A stretch of 64,000 nucleotides of DNA from Saccharibacillus brassicae (GTDB lineage Bacteria > Bacillota > Bacilli > Paenibacillales > Paenibacillaceae): assembly GCF_006542275.1 (NCBI RefSeq), contig NZ_CP041217.1:186001-250000 (forward strand), written 5' to 3'. Every line of letters begins with the position of its first letter. The stretch's first letter is position 1. Positions 28,256 through 37,780 of this stretch are shown here, piece after piece. The notes under the pieces are model-generated. The model did not search any database and was not told the DNA's origin. It worked only from the letters and a program-made list of their open reading frames with translations. The translations under genes were made by a program, and so were the position numbers.

Positions 28256-28972
28256 TTACTTCGGAACCTCGAGTTTGTAGCCGACGCCCCAGACGGTCGT
28301 AATCATGGAAGCCGAATCGGGCGACACTTTGTTCAGCTTTTCGCGCAGCCGTTTGACGTGGGTGTCGACCGTGCGCAGATCGCCGAAAAATTCGTAGTTC
28401 CACACGTCCTTGAGCAGTTCTTCCCGGGAGAAGACCTTGTCCGGCGACACGGCCAGATAATGCAGCAGTTCGTACTCTTTGGGAGTCAGTCCCACTTCGT
28501 GCCCTCCGGCCAGCACGCGGTGCGCATCGTGCTCGATCGTCAGGTGCGGGAATACGATGTTGTTGCTCGTTCCGCTTTCTTTGGTCAGATAGGCGGTCGC
28601 CGAAGAACGGCGCAGAATCGCTTTGACCCGGTAAATCACTTCGCGCGGGCTGAACGGCTTGACGACGTAATCGTCGGCGCCGACTTCGAAGCCCTGCACC
28701 CGGTTGACTTCCTCGCCTTTGGCGGTCAGCATCAGCACGGGCGTCGATTTGACCTGGCGCAGACGCGCGCACACTTCCACGCCGTCGATGCCGGGCAGCA
28801 TCACGTCGAGAATGACCAGCGTGTAATCGCCTTCCGTCGCTTTTTGCAGAGCGCTCTCGCCGTCCTCCGCTTCTTCGATCTCATAGCCTTCTTTTTCCAA
28901 ATACATGCGAAGCAAACGCCGGATTCTTTCTTCGTCGTCCACTACGAGAATTCGCTCTTTTTGATCAGCCAC
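28256..28972 (-). CDS. resD: Response regulator, ResD-like
   Basis: 238 residues. OmpR/PhoB family: receiver domain with acidic pocket VVDDEE, phospho-acceptor LVILDVMLPGIDG (Asp about 54), LTAKGEE (Thr), DDYVVKPFSPREV (Lys), then a winged-helix DNA-binding domain (ELLHYLAVSPDKVFSREELL...RTVDTHVKRLREKL). ResDE governs respiration and anaerobic genes in Bacillus. Pairs with the kinase 1 nt downstream. Confidence 0.9.
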   Translation of the reverse strand: MADQKERILVVDDEERIRRLLRMYLEKEGYEIEEAEDGESALQKATEGDYTLVILDVMLPGIDGVEVCARLRQVKSTPVLMLTAKGEEVNRVQGFEVGADDYVVKPFSPREVIYRVKAILRRSSATAYLTKESGTSNNIVFPHLTIEHDAHRVLAGGHEVGLTPKEYELLHYLAVSPDKVFSREELLKDVWNYEFFGDLRTVDTHVKRLREKLNKVSPDSASMITTVWGVGYKLEVPK

Positions 28973-29011
28973 GATGCAACAATCCTTTCGTCAACGGTAT
29001 GCGCGGAAAAG

Positions 29012-29767
29012 TTACTTGTCCGGCGTTTCTCTCTCGTGCTTAATTTCCGAAAGCTGCTTCAGCTCGTTGATTTCGCTTGCCGTCAGCGGGCGATGCAGGC
29101 CGCGCTTGAGGTTCTGCAAAAACAGATTGCCCATCGAGATCCGCTTGAGGCGTTTGACCGGGTGCGAGATCGCGTCGAACATGCGCCGAACCTGACGGTT
29201 CTTGCCTTCGTAGATCGTGATGCGGATCGTCGCCTGCTTTTTCTGCTGGTCCACGTCGTAATATTCAAGCTGCGCCGGAGCGGTCATGCCGTCTTCCAGC
29301 TGAATGCCCCGTCTCAGTTTCTCGAGCGAATCGCCGTGCGGAATGCCTTCTACCGTAGCCAGGTAGGTCTTCGGCACGTGATGGCTCGGGTGCGTCAGCT
29401 TCTGGGCCAGATCGCCGTCGTTCGTCAGCAGCAGCAGCCCTTCCGAATCGTAGTCCAGACGGCCTACCGGATAGACGCGTTCCTTGATCCCTTTGATGTA
29501 ATCGGTTACGACCTTGCGGCCTTCGGGATCGGTCGCGCTCGTAATGACGCCTTTGGGCTTGTTGAACATCAGATACAGCTTCTGCTGCGCTTTGATCGCC
29601 CGGCCGCTGACCGTGATCTCGTCAACGTTCGGGTCGGCTTTTGTGCCAAGCGTCGTTACGACTTCGCCGTTCACCTCGACCTTGCCCGCCAGGATGAGCT
29701 CCTCGCATTTTCGTCTCGAAGCCACGCCCGCCTGGGCCAAAATTTTCTGTAATCGTTCCATAGTCAT
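29012..29767 (-). CDS. rluB: 23S rRNA pseudouridine synthase, RluB type
   Basis: 251 residues. N-terminal S4 RNA-binding domain (ERLQKILAQAGVASRRKCEELI) and a RsuA/RluB catalytic domain with VYPVGRLDYDSEGLLLLTNDG (catalytic Asp) and EGKNRQVRRMFDAISHPVKRLKR. In B. subtilis it lies by spmAB-dacB and resABC; none of those genes occur between it and scpB or resD here. Confidence 0.94.
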   Translation of the reverse strand: MTMERLQKILAQAGVASRRKCEELILAGKVEVNGEVVTTLGTKADPNVDEITVSGRAIKAQQKLYLMFNKPKGVITSATDPEGRKVVTDYIKGIKERVYPVGRLDYDSEGLLLLTNDGDLAQKLTHPSHHVPKTYLATVEGIPHGDSLEKLRRGIQLEDGMTAPAQLEYYDVDQQKKQATIRITIYEGKNRQVRRMFDAISHPVKRLKRISMGNLFLQNLKRGLHRPLTASEINELKQLSEIKHERETPDK

Positions 29768-29907
29768 CCAGTCACCTCATCTTTCATCATACCTATAGAG
29801 TTCAGAAACCACAAGTTCAACCATACGTTTTTGCGGCGCTTGTCCGCCTTGCGAAGACACTCGCACCCCGGAACCATCCGCCTACGGCATACTGCCCGGC
29901 AAGCAGC

Positions 29908-29942
29908 GAAAACAGGGCCCTTTCCCTGATGCGGGAAGGGCC
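29908..29942 (-). terminator. Terminator after scpB
   Basis: GGGCCCTTCCC / GGGAAAGGGCCC stem followed by TGTTTT on the minus strand. Confidence 0.8.
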
Positions 29943-29968
29943 CAAGACAACGTCGCGGCAGGCGGCCG

Positions 29969-30628
29969 TTACCCGCCTTCTTCTTCCGGCTCCCGCTCCG
30001 AACCGTCCGCCCGCAGCGGGCCAGGCGGCTCTTCTTGTTCGGCTTCGGCCTGCGCCGATTCGGCGGGACCGCCGAACAGCAGCCGTTCTTCGTCTTCCGA
30101 AGCGATCATCGCTTCGAACGCCGAAGCGTCCGGCAGCTCTTCCAGTCCGCCAAGCCCGAAGTGGTCGAGGAAGCCTTTGGTCGTCCCGTACAGGATCGGA
30201 CGTCCGATCGCGTCGGCTCGCCCGGTCTCGACGATCAGATTTTTGTTCGTCAGCGTATGGATCGCCCGTTCGGACTTGACCCCGCGGATCTCTTCGATCT
30301 CGATCCGCGTGATCGGCTGACGGTAAGCGACGATCGCCAGCGTCTCCAGCGCCGCCTGCGACAGCGTCGCGCGCGACGGCGAATAAGCCAGCCGTTCGAA
30401 ATATTCCGAATGTTCCGGCAGCGTCGCCAGATGGTACGCGCCGGCAAGCTTCGTCACCCGCACGCCCCGCCCCGACTTGCGCAGATCGCGCTGGAGACTC
30501 TCGACCGCTTTTTGGGCTTCGCCCGGTTTGTTCTCCGTGATCTCGGCTATCTGCCGCACGGTCAAGCCTTCATCCCCCGCCAAAAACAGGAGGCCTTCAA
30601 TAATCGACTTCAACGTCTGCAAATCCAT
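29969..30628 (-). CDS. scpB: Segregation and condensation protein B
   Basis: 219 residues. Winged-helix subunit of the SMC-ScpAB condensin. SIIEGLLFLAGDEGLTVRQIAEI, QAALETLAIVAYRQPITRIEIEEIRG and LVETGRADAIGRPILYGTT are family hallmarks; the last 50 residues are acidic and disordered. Overlaps the 3' end of scpA by 32 bp. Confidence 0.96.
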   Translation of the reverse strand: MDLQTLKSIIEGLLFLAGDEGLTVRQIAEITENKPGEAQKAVESLQRDLRKSGRGVRVTKLAGAYHLATLPEHSEYFERLAYSPSRATLSQAALETLAIVAYRQPITRIEIEEIRGVKSERAIHTLTNKNLIVETGRADAIGRPILYGTTKGFLDHFGLGGLEELPDASAFEAMIASEDEERLLFGGPAESAQAEAEQEEPPGPLRADGSEREPEEEGG

Positions 30629-31388
30629 TTGACGCCGTTTCCCCTCTCCACTCCATTACGATGTCGTCGAACAGCCGATCCTGATAGCAGCTCACCTGCT
30701 TCATCTTCATCAGTTCGAGTACGGCGAGGAACGTTACGACGATCTCCTGTCTGTACATCCGTTCGTTCAACACGCTCGAAAACAAGATTCTGCCGCCCGG
30801 TCCCGCTCCGCGAAGCGCCCCTTCCAATTCCCGCATCCGATCCCGGACCGAAATCTCGTCGCGGCGGATACGGGCAACCGTCGGTTTGCGGTCGGCCCGC
30901 AGCAGTGCGCGCTGCAGCGCCGATACAAGATCGGACATATGCAGCCCTTCCAGCGGATTGTCGTCTTCCGCGGGCAGGAACGGAGCCAGATCGTCGGGCT
31001 CGCGAATATAGATGCGGCCCCGCTCGTGCTCTTTCTCGTGCAGCAGACCCGCAATGCTCTTATACTTCCGATATTCGGTCAACCGGCGAATCAGGTCTTC
31101 CCTCGGATCGGGTTCTTCCTCTTCGTAGAAATCATATTCGTCCATATCCATCACCGGAGGTTTGGGAAGCAGCAGTTTGCTCTTGATCGCGAGCAGCGTT
31201 GCCGCCATCACGAGGAATTCGCTCGTCACTTCCAGCTCCAGCTCCTGCATGCTGCGCAGGTAGCCCATATACTGTTCCGTGATCATGCTGATAGAGATCT
31301 GTTGAATATCGATCTCCGACTTGTCGATCAGGTGCAGCAGCAGGTCGAGCGGACCTTCGAACGATTCCAGTTTGTAAAGTACAGTCAA
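30597..31388 (-). CDS. scpA: Segregation and condensation protein A
   Basis: 263 residues. Kleisin subunit that bridges SMC heads. N-terminal YKLESFEGPLDLLLHLIDKSEIDIQ and MAATLLAIKSKLLLP, an acidic linker (DMDEYDFYEEEEPDPRED) and a C-terminal winged helix (VVTFLAVLELMKMKQVSCYQ). Starts 31 bp after ribH with no clear terminator between, so it may be co-transcribed with the rib operon. Confidence 0.96.
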   Translation of the reverse strand: MTVLYKLESFEGPLDLLLHLIDKSEIDIQQISISMITEQYMGYLRSMQELELEVTSEFLVMAATLLAIKSKLLLPKPPVMDMDEYDFYEEEEPDPREDLIRRLTEYRKYKSIAGLLHEKEHERGRIYIREPDDLAPFLPAEDDNPLEGLHMSDLVSALQRALLRADRKPTVARIRRDEISVRDRMRELEGALRGAGPGGRILFSSVLNERMYRQEIVVTFLAVLELMKMKQVSCYQDRLFDDIVMEWRGETASNGFADVEVDY

Positions 31389-31419
31389 GCCGTTTCCCCT
31401 CCGCCTGTATTGCGAACGG

Positions 31420-31890
31420 TCAGCCTTTGAATTGACGGCTCAGGCTGGCCATTTCAAGCGCCGCAAGCGCCGAATCCCAGCCTTTGTTGCCGGCTTTCGT
31501 ACCCGCACGCTCGATCGCCTGTTCGATATTTTCGGTGGTGACGAGGCCGAAGATCGTCGGAACGCCCGTTTTCAAATTGATCGCGGACACGCCTTTCGCC
31601 ACTTCGTTGCAGACATAATCGTAATGCGTCGTCGATCCGCGGATCACCGTGCCGAGCGTAATAACCGCGTCGTACTTGCCGCTCTCCGCCATTTTTTGCG
31701 CGATCAGCGGAATCTCGAACGCGCCCGGAACCCAGGCTACGTCCACGTCGTCGTCTTCCGCGCCGTGACGCTTCAACGCGTCGAGCGCGCCCGACAGCAG
31801 CTTCGCCGTAATGAACTCGTTGAATCTGCCGACGACGATCCCGAATTTGTATCCCTGCGAAACCAAGTGTCCTTCATATACATTTGCCAT
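31420..31890 (-). CDS. ribH: 6,7-dimethyl-8-ribityllumazine synthase
   Basis: 156 residues, the usual size. Condenses the ribitylaminopyrimidine with 3,4-dihydroxybutanone 4-phosphate. [55 protein letters not shown] and [22 protein letters not shown] are canonical. Last gene of the riboflavin set. Confidence 0.98.
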   Translation of the reverse strand: MANVYEGHLVSQGYKFGIVVGRFNEFITAKLLSGALDALKRHGAEDDDVDVAWVPGAFEIPLIAQKMAESGKYDAVITLGTVIRGSTTHYDYVCNEVAKGVSAINLKTGVPTIFGLVTTENIEQAIERAGTKAGNKGWDSALAALEMASLSRQFKG

Positions 31891-32035
31891 TTGTCATCAA
31901 CCATCCTTTGTCTATTGTATACCAGATTGACCGGTTTGTAGCCTTCGTTTTACAAATTTCCTCATTAACCATGCCGCAATCGTGCCATTATCGCGCTCCG
32001 GCCGCACAGCCGGGCCAGCGCGAAACGTCCGGTCT

Positions 32036-33340
32036 TTACAGCCTTGCCCCGTTTTCCGGCGGGATCGGCGTCTCGTTCTGCTCCAGCGCTTCAAGCTCGC
32101 CGGGCGCCGTGTGCGCGCCCGGGCCGTTCAGGCCGAAGTTGGTCAGATGTCCCAACTTGCTTTGCTTCGTATGGAGGTAGCCGACATTGTCGGCGTTCTC
32201 CGCCATCTGGATCGGCACCCTCTCCACGATGCCGAGCCCGTGTCCCTGCAGCCCTTTGATCTTGCGCGGATTGTTCGTCAGCAGGCGAATACGCTTGACG
32301 CCGAGATCGCTCAGAATCTGGGCGCCGATGCCGTATTCGCGCAGGTCGGCCGCGAAGCCGAGCGCGCGGTTCGCATCGACCGTATCCAGTCCTTCTTCCT
32401 GCAGCTTGTACGCTTTGAGCTTGTTGATCAGCCCGATGCCGCGGCCTTCCTGACGCATATACAGCAGCACGCCGGAGCCTTCGGCTTCGATCCGGCGCAT
32501 CGCGGCGTCGAACTGCGGTCCGCAGTCGCAGCGCTGCGAATGGAACACGTCGCCGGTCAGGCATTCGGAATGCACGCGGACGAGCACCGGGGAATCGGGA
32601 TCGATCTGCCCTTTGACGAGCGCGATATGTTCCTTGTCGTCGATCTTGTTGCTGTAGGCGACGGCGCGGAATTCGCCGAACTCCGTCGGCAGCCTGACTT
32701 CCACTTCGCGCCGGACCAGCTGCTCGCGTTCGCTGCGGTACTGGATCAGATCCTTGATGCTGATCAGCTTCATGTTCCATTTCTTCGCCAGATCGACCAG
32801 GTCGGGCAGCCGGGCCATCGTCCCGTCTTCCTTGATCACTTCGCAGATGACGCCCGCCGGCTCCGCCCCGCTCAAGCGGGCCAGATCGACCGCCGCTTCC
32901 GTATGGCCGGCCCTCCGCAGCACGCCGCCGTCTTTGGCAATCAGCGGGAACATATGCCCCGGACGCCGGAAGTCGTCGGCCGCCGTCTCAAGCCGCGCGA
33001 TCGCCCGGGCCGTCACGGCGCGCTCATGCGCCGAAATGCCGGTCGTCGTCTCCATATGGTCGACCGACACCGTGAACGCCGTCCCGTGAAAGTCCGTGTT
33101 GCGCGTCGTCATCGGATCGAGTTCCAGCAGCGCCGCGCGTTCGCGCGTAATCGGCAGGCACACGAGCCCGCGTCCTTCCGTAATCATGAAGTTGATGACT
33201 TCGGGCGTTACCCGGTCGGCCAGCGCGATAAAATCGCCTTCGTTCTCGCGGTCTTCGTCATCGACGACCAGCACGATTTTGCCGGATTTCAGATCCGCCA
33301 GCGCGTCGTCGATCTCGTCGAAAGCAAATCGTTCGTCCAT
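32036..33340 (-). CDS. ribBA: Bifunctional DHBP synthase / GTP cyclohydrolase II
   Basis: 434 residues with two enzymes. RibB (about 1-205): [30 protein letters not shown] and [10 protein letters not shown]. RibA (about 208-405): [23 protein letters not shown] (zinc cysteines), [22 protein letters not shown] and [14 protein letters not shown]-like region. It makes both riboflavin precursors, from ribulose 5-phosphate and GTP. A 145-bp gap separates it from ribH. Confidence 0.98.
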   Translation of the reverse strand: MDERFAFDEIDDALADLKSGKIVLVVDDEDRENEGDFIALADRVTPEVINFMITEGRGLVCLPITRERAALLELDPMTTRNTDFHGTAFTVSVDHMETTTGISAHERAVTARAIARLETAADDFRRPGHMFPLIAKDGGVLRRAGHTEAAVDLARLSGAEPAGVICEVIKEDGTMARLPDLVDLAKKWNMKLISIKDLIQYRSEREQLVRREVEVRLPTEFGEFRAVAYSNKIDDKEHIALVKGQIDPDSPVLVRVHSECLTGDVFHSQRCDCGPQFDAAMRRIEAEGSGVLLYMRQEGRGIGLINKLKAYKLQEEGLDTVDANRALGFAADLREYGIGAQILSDLGVKRIRLLTNNPRKIKGLQGHGLGIVERVPIQMAENADNVGYLHTKQSKLGHLTNFGLNGPGAHTAPGELEALEQNETPIPPENGARL

Positions 33341-33389
33341 GTTGTCTCCTCCTCCGTCTTTCGTTCAAGCTCTCGGCCGTGCAGGGTGT

Positions 33390-34055
33390 TCAGGAGTATC
33401 CGTGCCGCGACAGGAAGCTTTCGTCGATTGCGGAGAACGTCTTCGCTCCCGCTTTCTCTTTTTGCCCGACGCCGAGCAGATGTTCAACGTATTTGCCCAA
33501 AATATCGCATTCGACGTTAACGGAACTGCCTGCCTTTTTGCGGCTCAGCGCCGTCTCGCCCAGCGTGTGCGGGATGATCGAGACGCCGAAATATCCGTCC
33601 TCCGCATGGATTACGGTCAGGCTGATGCCGTCGATCGCGATCGAGCCTTTGCCGATGACGTAGCGCATCAGATGCGGATCGTCCGCTTTCAGCGTGAATA
33701 CGACGGCATTCTGGTCCTGCTCGACCGACACGATCGAAGCGGTTCCGTCGACATGCCCCTGCACGATATGTCCGCCGAAGCGTCCGTTGGCCGCCAGTGC
33801 CCGCTCCAGATTGACCGGGCTGCCGCTGCCGAGCGTGCTCAGATTGCTGCTGCGGTACGTCTGCGGCATCACATCGACGGTGAACGAATCTTTGCCGTAG
33901 CTCGTGACGGTCAGGCAGACGCCGTTCACGGCGATGCTGTCTCCGATCGCGACGTGCTCCAGCACTTTTTTGGCGCCGAGAGTCAATACCATCGCTTCTC
34001 CGCGCCGCTCGGCGCGCCGCAGGCTGCCTACTTCTTCGATCAGTCCGGTAAACAT
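33390..34055 (-). CDS. ribE: Riboflavin synthase, alpha chain
   Basis: 221 residues. Dismutates two lumazines to riboflavin. Two homologous lumazine-binding repeats, each starting [12 protein letters not shown] / [13 protein letters not shown], with [11 protein letters not shown] and [11 protein letters not shown]. Good AAGGAGG site. First coding gene downstream of the FMN riboswitch; ribD, which leads this operon in most Bacilli, is absent. Confidence 0.97.
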   Translation of the reverse strand: MFTGLIEEVGSLRRAERRGEAMVLTLGAKKVLEHVAIGDSIAVNGVCLTVTSYGKDSFTVDVMPQTYRSSNLSTLGSGSPVNLERALAANGRFGGHIVQGHVDGTASIVSVEQDQNAVVFTLKADDPHLMRYVIGKGSIAIDGISLTVIHAEDGYFGVSIIPHTLGETALSRKKAGSSVNVECDILGKYVEHLLGVGQKEKAGAKTFSAIDESFLSRHGYS

Positions 34056-34165
34056 GCGCAGATCCTCCTTGACTTCTCTTTTTCCGCTTGAATCTTCTTG
34101 AATCTTCTACATCTTCATACCGCTCCAGGGCGCTCTTTTTCGGTACATGCCGCTATGGCACATGC

Positions 34166-34205
34166 AAAAAGCCCCGCACCCGGCAAAAAGATCCGGGGAC
34201 GGGGC
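34166..34205 (-). terminator. FMN riboswitch expression-platform terminator
   Basis: GCCCCGTCCCCGG / CCGGGTGCGGGGC stem then TTTTT on the minus strand, between the riboswitch aptamer and ribE. Confidence 0.85.
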
Positions 34206-34495
34206 TTGGGATTGAAAATCGAAAGATCCTGCATTTGCCGAAAATTCGGTACGCAAACAAACAGGGTACGCCCAAACAGGCTTCATCCTGCCGTTTGCAT
34301 TCGCCCGAATTCCAAACGCGGCAGCCCGCATGCGCAGACCACGAACCAACGGGCGCCTGCGACAAAAAAGTCGGATCGGCCCGTTCGGTTCATGCGCGAA
34401 CATGAGGTGCCGCGTTTCCATGCCGGATTCGAAAACAGCCGGGCTGCGCCCGTCGTTCCCGAACCGTATGCAAGGCAAATACGACGGTTCGTTTT

Positions 34496-34656
34496 CTCTT
34501 TCTCCCATCCAGACTGTAACTGTCGGTCCCGGAATCGCACCAGGTCAACCGGGCCGCTGCGTCATACAAACGGCTCGGGTCACGGACTTCGGCCGGCGAT
34601 CCCTAAGAATCGCGCGCCGTCACCGCCGGTGGGGAATTTCGCCCCGCCCCGAAAGA
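34496..34656 (-). promoter_or_regulatory. FMN riboswitch (RFN element)
   Basis: On the minus strand the aptamer opens with CTTTCGGGGCGGGGCGAAAT, then CCCCACCGGCGGT, GCAGCGGCCCGG, TTGACCTGGTG, GATTCCGGGACCGACAGTTA, and ends with AGTCTGGATGGGAGAAAG, all RFN signatures. FMN binding would favour the terminator at 34166-34205 and shut off ribE-ribBA-ribH. About 290 nt of unexplained leader lie between aptamer and terminator, longer than usual. Confidence 0.95.
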
Positions 34657-34701
34657 GTATATGCGTACCCGGCAACTGACCGGAATACGGTATTGATTAT
34701 G

Positions 34702-34730
34702 ATGGTAGCATGGCGGGAAAAGAAATGCAA
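34702..34730 (-). promoter_or_regulatory. Promoter of the riboflavin operon
   Basis: TTGCAT (34725-34730) and TACCAT (34702-34707) with a 17-bp spacer on the minus strand, about 45 bp upstream of the riboswitch. Confidence 0.5.
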
Positions 34731-34813
34731 ATTACGCCAAAAAAAGCTTATCGGCCGCGGCCTGACAAGCTTTCGGAGTTCTGCGACATGCGCGATGTCG
34801 GAAGATCGGTATG

Positions 34814-35077
34814 CTACCGTCGCGATTTGGAATTCGGCTTGGACTTGGCGTTCGATTTGGCGTTTCCTTTCGAACCGGCATACGGTCTTGCGTTCGGAAG
34901 CGCTTTGGGATCGGGCTTGCGTTTGTGCTTTTTGCCCGAATACCAAAATCCCCACGCGCAGATGACCAGGATCAGAAACGGATACATGGCCGTGCCGTTG
35001 GGCCAGGGCAAAACGAGCAGCATCAGCAAAATAAGGACGAAAAATATGGCGTAGCCGACTTGGAAAAAGCGGTGCAT
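34814..35077 (-). CDS. Small membrane protein, basic tail
   Basis: 87 residues, not recognised. Two closely spaced hydrophobic segments (about 8-25 and 31-47) followed by a Lys/Asn/Ser/Pro-rich basic tail with repeated NAKS/PNS-type units. Stands alone between the rib operon promoter and a stalk-domain protein; a good start codon and GAGTTTTTG-type weak ribosome binding site. Confidence 0.6.
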   Translation of the reverse strand: MHRFFQVGYAIFFVLILLMLLVLPWPNGTAMYPFLILVICAWGFWYSGKKHKRKPDPKALPNARPYAGSKGNAKSNAKSKPNSKSRR

Positions 35078-35203
35078 ATCAAAAACTCCTTTTCGATTAT
35101 CGTTCGCGGCAGCGAAAATTCAAGTGCTTTAACTATACACCATGCTCAGCGAAAACAGTTAATTTTGAGGGGAAGCGGCTTTTTTATCGGAAAAACGTTG
35201 TTC

Positions 35204-35240
35204 AAAAAAGGCACTCCCGAGTAAATGCGGGAATGCCTTT
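35204..35240 (-). terminator. Terminator after the stalk-domain gene
   Basis: GGCATTCCCG / CGGGAGTGCC stem followed by TTTTTT on the minus strand. Confidence 0.88.
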
Positions 35241-35247
35241 TTCCACG

Positions 35248-36354
35248 TTAAAGATCCATCCAGGAATCTAGAATGCCATTCGTAAAATACAAATATGTAT
35301 CCCCGTAAGTCCAGGTATCGGTCGAGATATACGTACCGCTGTAACTGCTGGTATCGTCCGGAGAACCCCATGACATCAGCACCATATCTTTGGTCATGCC
35401 TTTGGAAATTTTTTGCCCTGCGATCAATTCCCACGCTTTGGCTTTCCAGGCCGGATACATTCGTTTAGGGTCTGTTACATAAAAATGAGTTGCGATAACT
35501 CCACCGGGAAAACTGCCCAAAGGAACCCGGAAAGATACAACTGATCCATCTGCTCTTCTCGCTTGGATAACTGCGTCTCCTTTGTTGACACCCAGATTTA
35601 ATATTTTAATTTTTTCTGTATGATAAAGGGGATTGGATCGAGGCAGCGCATGTTTATCCGCCCATACCGTTATATTTTTAAAAGCGCCTTTAATCGATTC
35701 ATATTCAGAATAGGTACAAAAAGTATCAGGATCATATCCATAGACGGTTTTTTCGATCACTTTTCCATCAACCGTCTGAATCGTAAACTCGGTCATTTCG
35801 CTTCCCCATGAAGAAATGCCGGTTACCCAACCGGATTGGCCTTTTTCATATAGGTATACTTTTGCGCCCATATACCATCGAATCTCACTATGCACTTTTT
35901 TGGCGCTGTTGATTTTGTCGAGCGTGTTTTGATAAGAATTGTAATCCTTCCAAAAAAACACTGAACTCAACTGCGGCTCGTAGCGTCCGGAAATACCCGT
36001 CACGGCTATAAATTTCTCGAGTGTGACATAACGGGTATTTTTGTAAGCAATCGAGTTTGATTTATTGATCGGGAAAGTGCCTTTGGAGGACCTGACCGTC
36101 AAATCTTTGCCACCTTCCAACGTTACTCCTTTTAGCCGGCTTATCGTTTTGATCGGCACATAAACCTTACCATTTTCGGCAAGATAGGTTTTTTGCGTGG
36201 AGATTACGATTTGGTTATCTACAAAAACGCCTAACTCTTGAAGATAATACGCATTGTTCAAAGGATCTGAAGCAGCGCTTACGGACTTCATTGGAAATCC
36301 CAATCCGAACGATAAAATCAAAATCAAACACAAAAATTTCGAAACAACTTTCAT
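35248..36354 (-). CDS. Secreted copper amine oxidase N-terminal-like (stalk domain) protein
   Basis: 368 residues. Signal peptide (KFLCLILILSFGLGFPMKSVSAA), then a stalk-type CuAO_N-like domain (about 35-125) with paired beta units FVDNQIVISTQKTYLAENGKVYVPIKTISRLKGV and RYVTLEKFIAVTG. The rest is unknown, ending in a KGMTKDMVLMSWGSPDD segment like small outer-surface SmpA/OmlA-type repeats. Noticeably AT-richer than the host genes around it and adjacent to the prophage left end, so probably acquired. A second stalk-domain protein is inside the prophage (42609-43385). Confidence 0.75.
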   Translation of the reverse strand: MKVVSKFLCLILILSFGLGFPMKSVSAASDPLNNAYYLQELGVFVDNQIVISTQKTYLAENGKVYVPIKTISRLKGVTLEGGKDLTVRSSKGTFPINKSNSIAYKNTRYVTLEKFIAVTGISGRYEPQLSSVFFWKDYNSYQNTLDKINSAKKVHSEIRWYMGAKVYLYEKGQSGWVTGISSWGSEMTEFTIQTVDGKVIEKTVYGYDPDTFCTYSEYESIKGAFKNITVWADKHALPRSNPLYHTEKIKILNLGVNKGDAVIQARRADGSVVSFRVPLGSFPGGVIATHFYVTDPKRMYPAWKAKAWELIAGQKISKGMTKDMVLMSWGSPDDTSSYSGTYISTDTWTYGDTYLYFTNGILDSWMDL

Positions 36355-36480
36355 CTGACCCGCCCCTATTTCTATTTATAATGAGTTTTGACCTAACTAA
36401 CTATACTACATATTTTGTATAAATTCTTTATTTTTGAAATCAGTGATCTAGCGTAATGCAGGCTTTATTGTAAACGACAA

Positions 36481-36520
36481 AAAAACAGCGATCAGAAGGC
36501 CTAAGCCTCCGATCGCTGTT
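36481..36520 (-). terminator. Original ppiB terminator, now stranded
   Basis: AACAGCGATCGGAGGC / GCCTTCTGATCGCTGTT stem followed by TTTTTTT on the minus strand. It lies just beyond the stop of the truncated ppiB copy and is presumably the ancestral host terminator, now cut off from the live gene by the prophage. Confidence 0.85.
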
Positions 36521-36549
36521 GGGTGGGTTCATTTACTATTACGTTACGA

Positions 36550-36807
36550 TACTATTCCGTTACGACTTTGACTTCTTTCATCTTGTCGCCCGGCTTAACG
36601 GCATCGATCAATTCCATGCCTTTGGTTACTTTACCGAAAACGGTGTGTACGCCGTCGAGGTGCGGCTGTGGGCCGTAGCAGACGAAGAACTGGCTTCCGC
36701 CGGTGTTCTTGCCCGCATGCGCCATCGACAGAACGCCTTTGGCATGCTTCGTTACATTCGTCGAAGTCTCGCAGTCGATCTGCCAGCCCGGGCCGCCTGT
36801 GCCGGTG
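36550..36807 (-). pseudogene. 3' fragment of ppiB / left attachment repeat
   Basis: 258 bp encoding the last 85 or so residues of PpiB in the correct frame, cut off at its 5' side by prophage DNA. It is the original chromosomal 3' end left behind by integration. Against 57183-57440 only two substitutions are seen (Gly and Pro codons, both silent). Phage sequence starts right after GCCGGTG at 36807, so the crossover lies at or inside this end of the repeat. Confidence 0.92.
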
Positions 36808-37779
36808 GGAATTGGGTATGTTATGCACCGCTAAATCTGTAATTTTTGCTTTATCCTCTGTCATTCCGACCCTATTCTGGTCTTCTGGTGGAGTGGTATT
36901 ACCGATAGGTAGCACCAGCTCTAAATCAATTTCATCTTTTTTAAAACTAATTTTTCGAATAACTCTAGAAAGCATCATCTTCTTCGTATCCAATTCCGCC
37001 TCGTCGTATTTCTCCAACCATCCATCAAACTCCTCTAGAACTTCTTGATACTCATTCATCTTAGTTTTTTCTTTTTGAGTTTCCCGTTCTAAAGATTCTA
37101 TTAGCTTGCCTTTCTCTGCAATTTTTATTTCTTGTTCTAGCAACATGGATTCTACTGTATCAAAACTGAGTTTGCTCTGCCCCAGTTCTACCTTAATGAT
37201 CAGCCCCTTTATTGCTGATAATTCTTGATAGTCTCCTTGAATTTCTTTTTTTAGTTTTGCTAGATGAGAATCCTTTTGCACAACATTTTCTTTTTGAAAT
37301 TTATCTAGCACTTCTACAAAATCCTCCTTGTTGGCTTTGGAAATAAAGTCCTTTACAACTATCTCCGCTTCCTTTTCATATTTCTTCGCTCCGAATTGAA
37401 GGCATGCATGATCTTCTCGATTACCTAAATGCCTTGCCCGTTTACAAACGTAGCGCATTACTTTTGACTTTTGTATCGTCCCGTCTTTTCTCTTATTTGT
37501 TGTTATACTATGATCAACCGACAAATTCCCACCACAATAACCGCACTTCACTATTCCAGATAGAAGCAGCTTGGATTTAGTAGGTGTGTTTATTTCTTGT
37601 TTGTTATTTTTATTACTTCTGCTATCTATAATCTCTTGCACTCTGTCAAAGTCCTCTTCTTCTAGTATTTTATAGTCAGGATTGAATGGCTGAAGCTTAA
37701 GATCCTTCCACGTAAGATGCTTGTCATCGTTTATATAATTGTACCTTTGGTAGCCCTTTAAGATTGGATTTCTGAGCAT
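36631..37779 (-). pseudogene. Large serine integrase, C-terminal part only
   Basis: 382 residues of open frame. Visible: the recombinase domain end (MLRNPILKGYQRYNY), a zinc ribbon (GIVKCGYCGGNLSV...RARHLGNREDHAC), a long coiled coil (about 170-260) and FDGWLEKYDEAELDTKKMMLSRVIRKI, as in phage large serine recombinases. The N-terminal catalytic domain with the active serine is absent; upstream of 37779 the frame soon meets a stop and a tail gene in the opposite direction. The last 59 or so codons read into the ppiB-derived repeat in another frame. Inactive by itself. Confidence 0.88.
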
Positions 37780-37780
37780 C

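Noticed and set aside
34107-34508. Minus-strand frame of 133 codons between the riboswitch and ribE
   Set aside because: It spans the riboswitch terminator and the end of the aptamer; no sensible protein features. Considered as a decayed ribD, but nothing resembling deaminase or reductase motifs was seen.
36550-36807. A second functional ppiB
   Set aside because: It lacks the 5' half and start codon; only the right-hand copy is complete.
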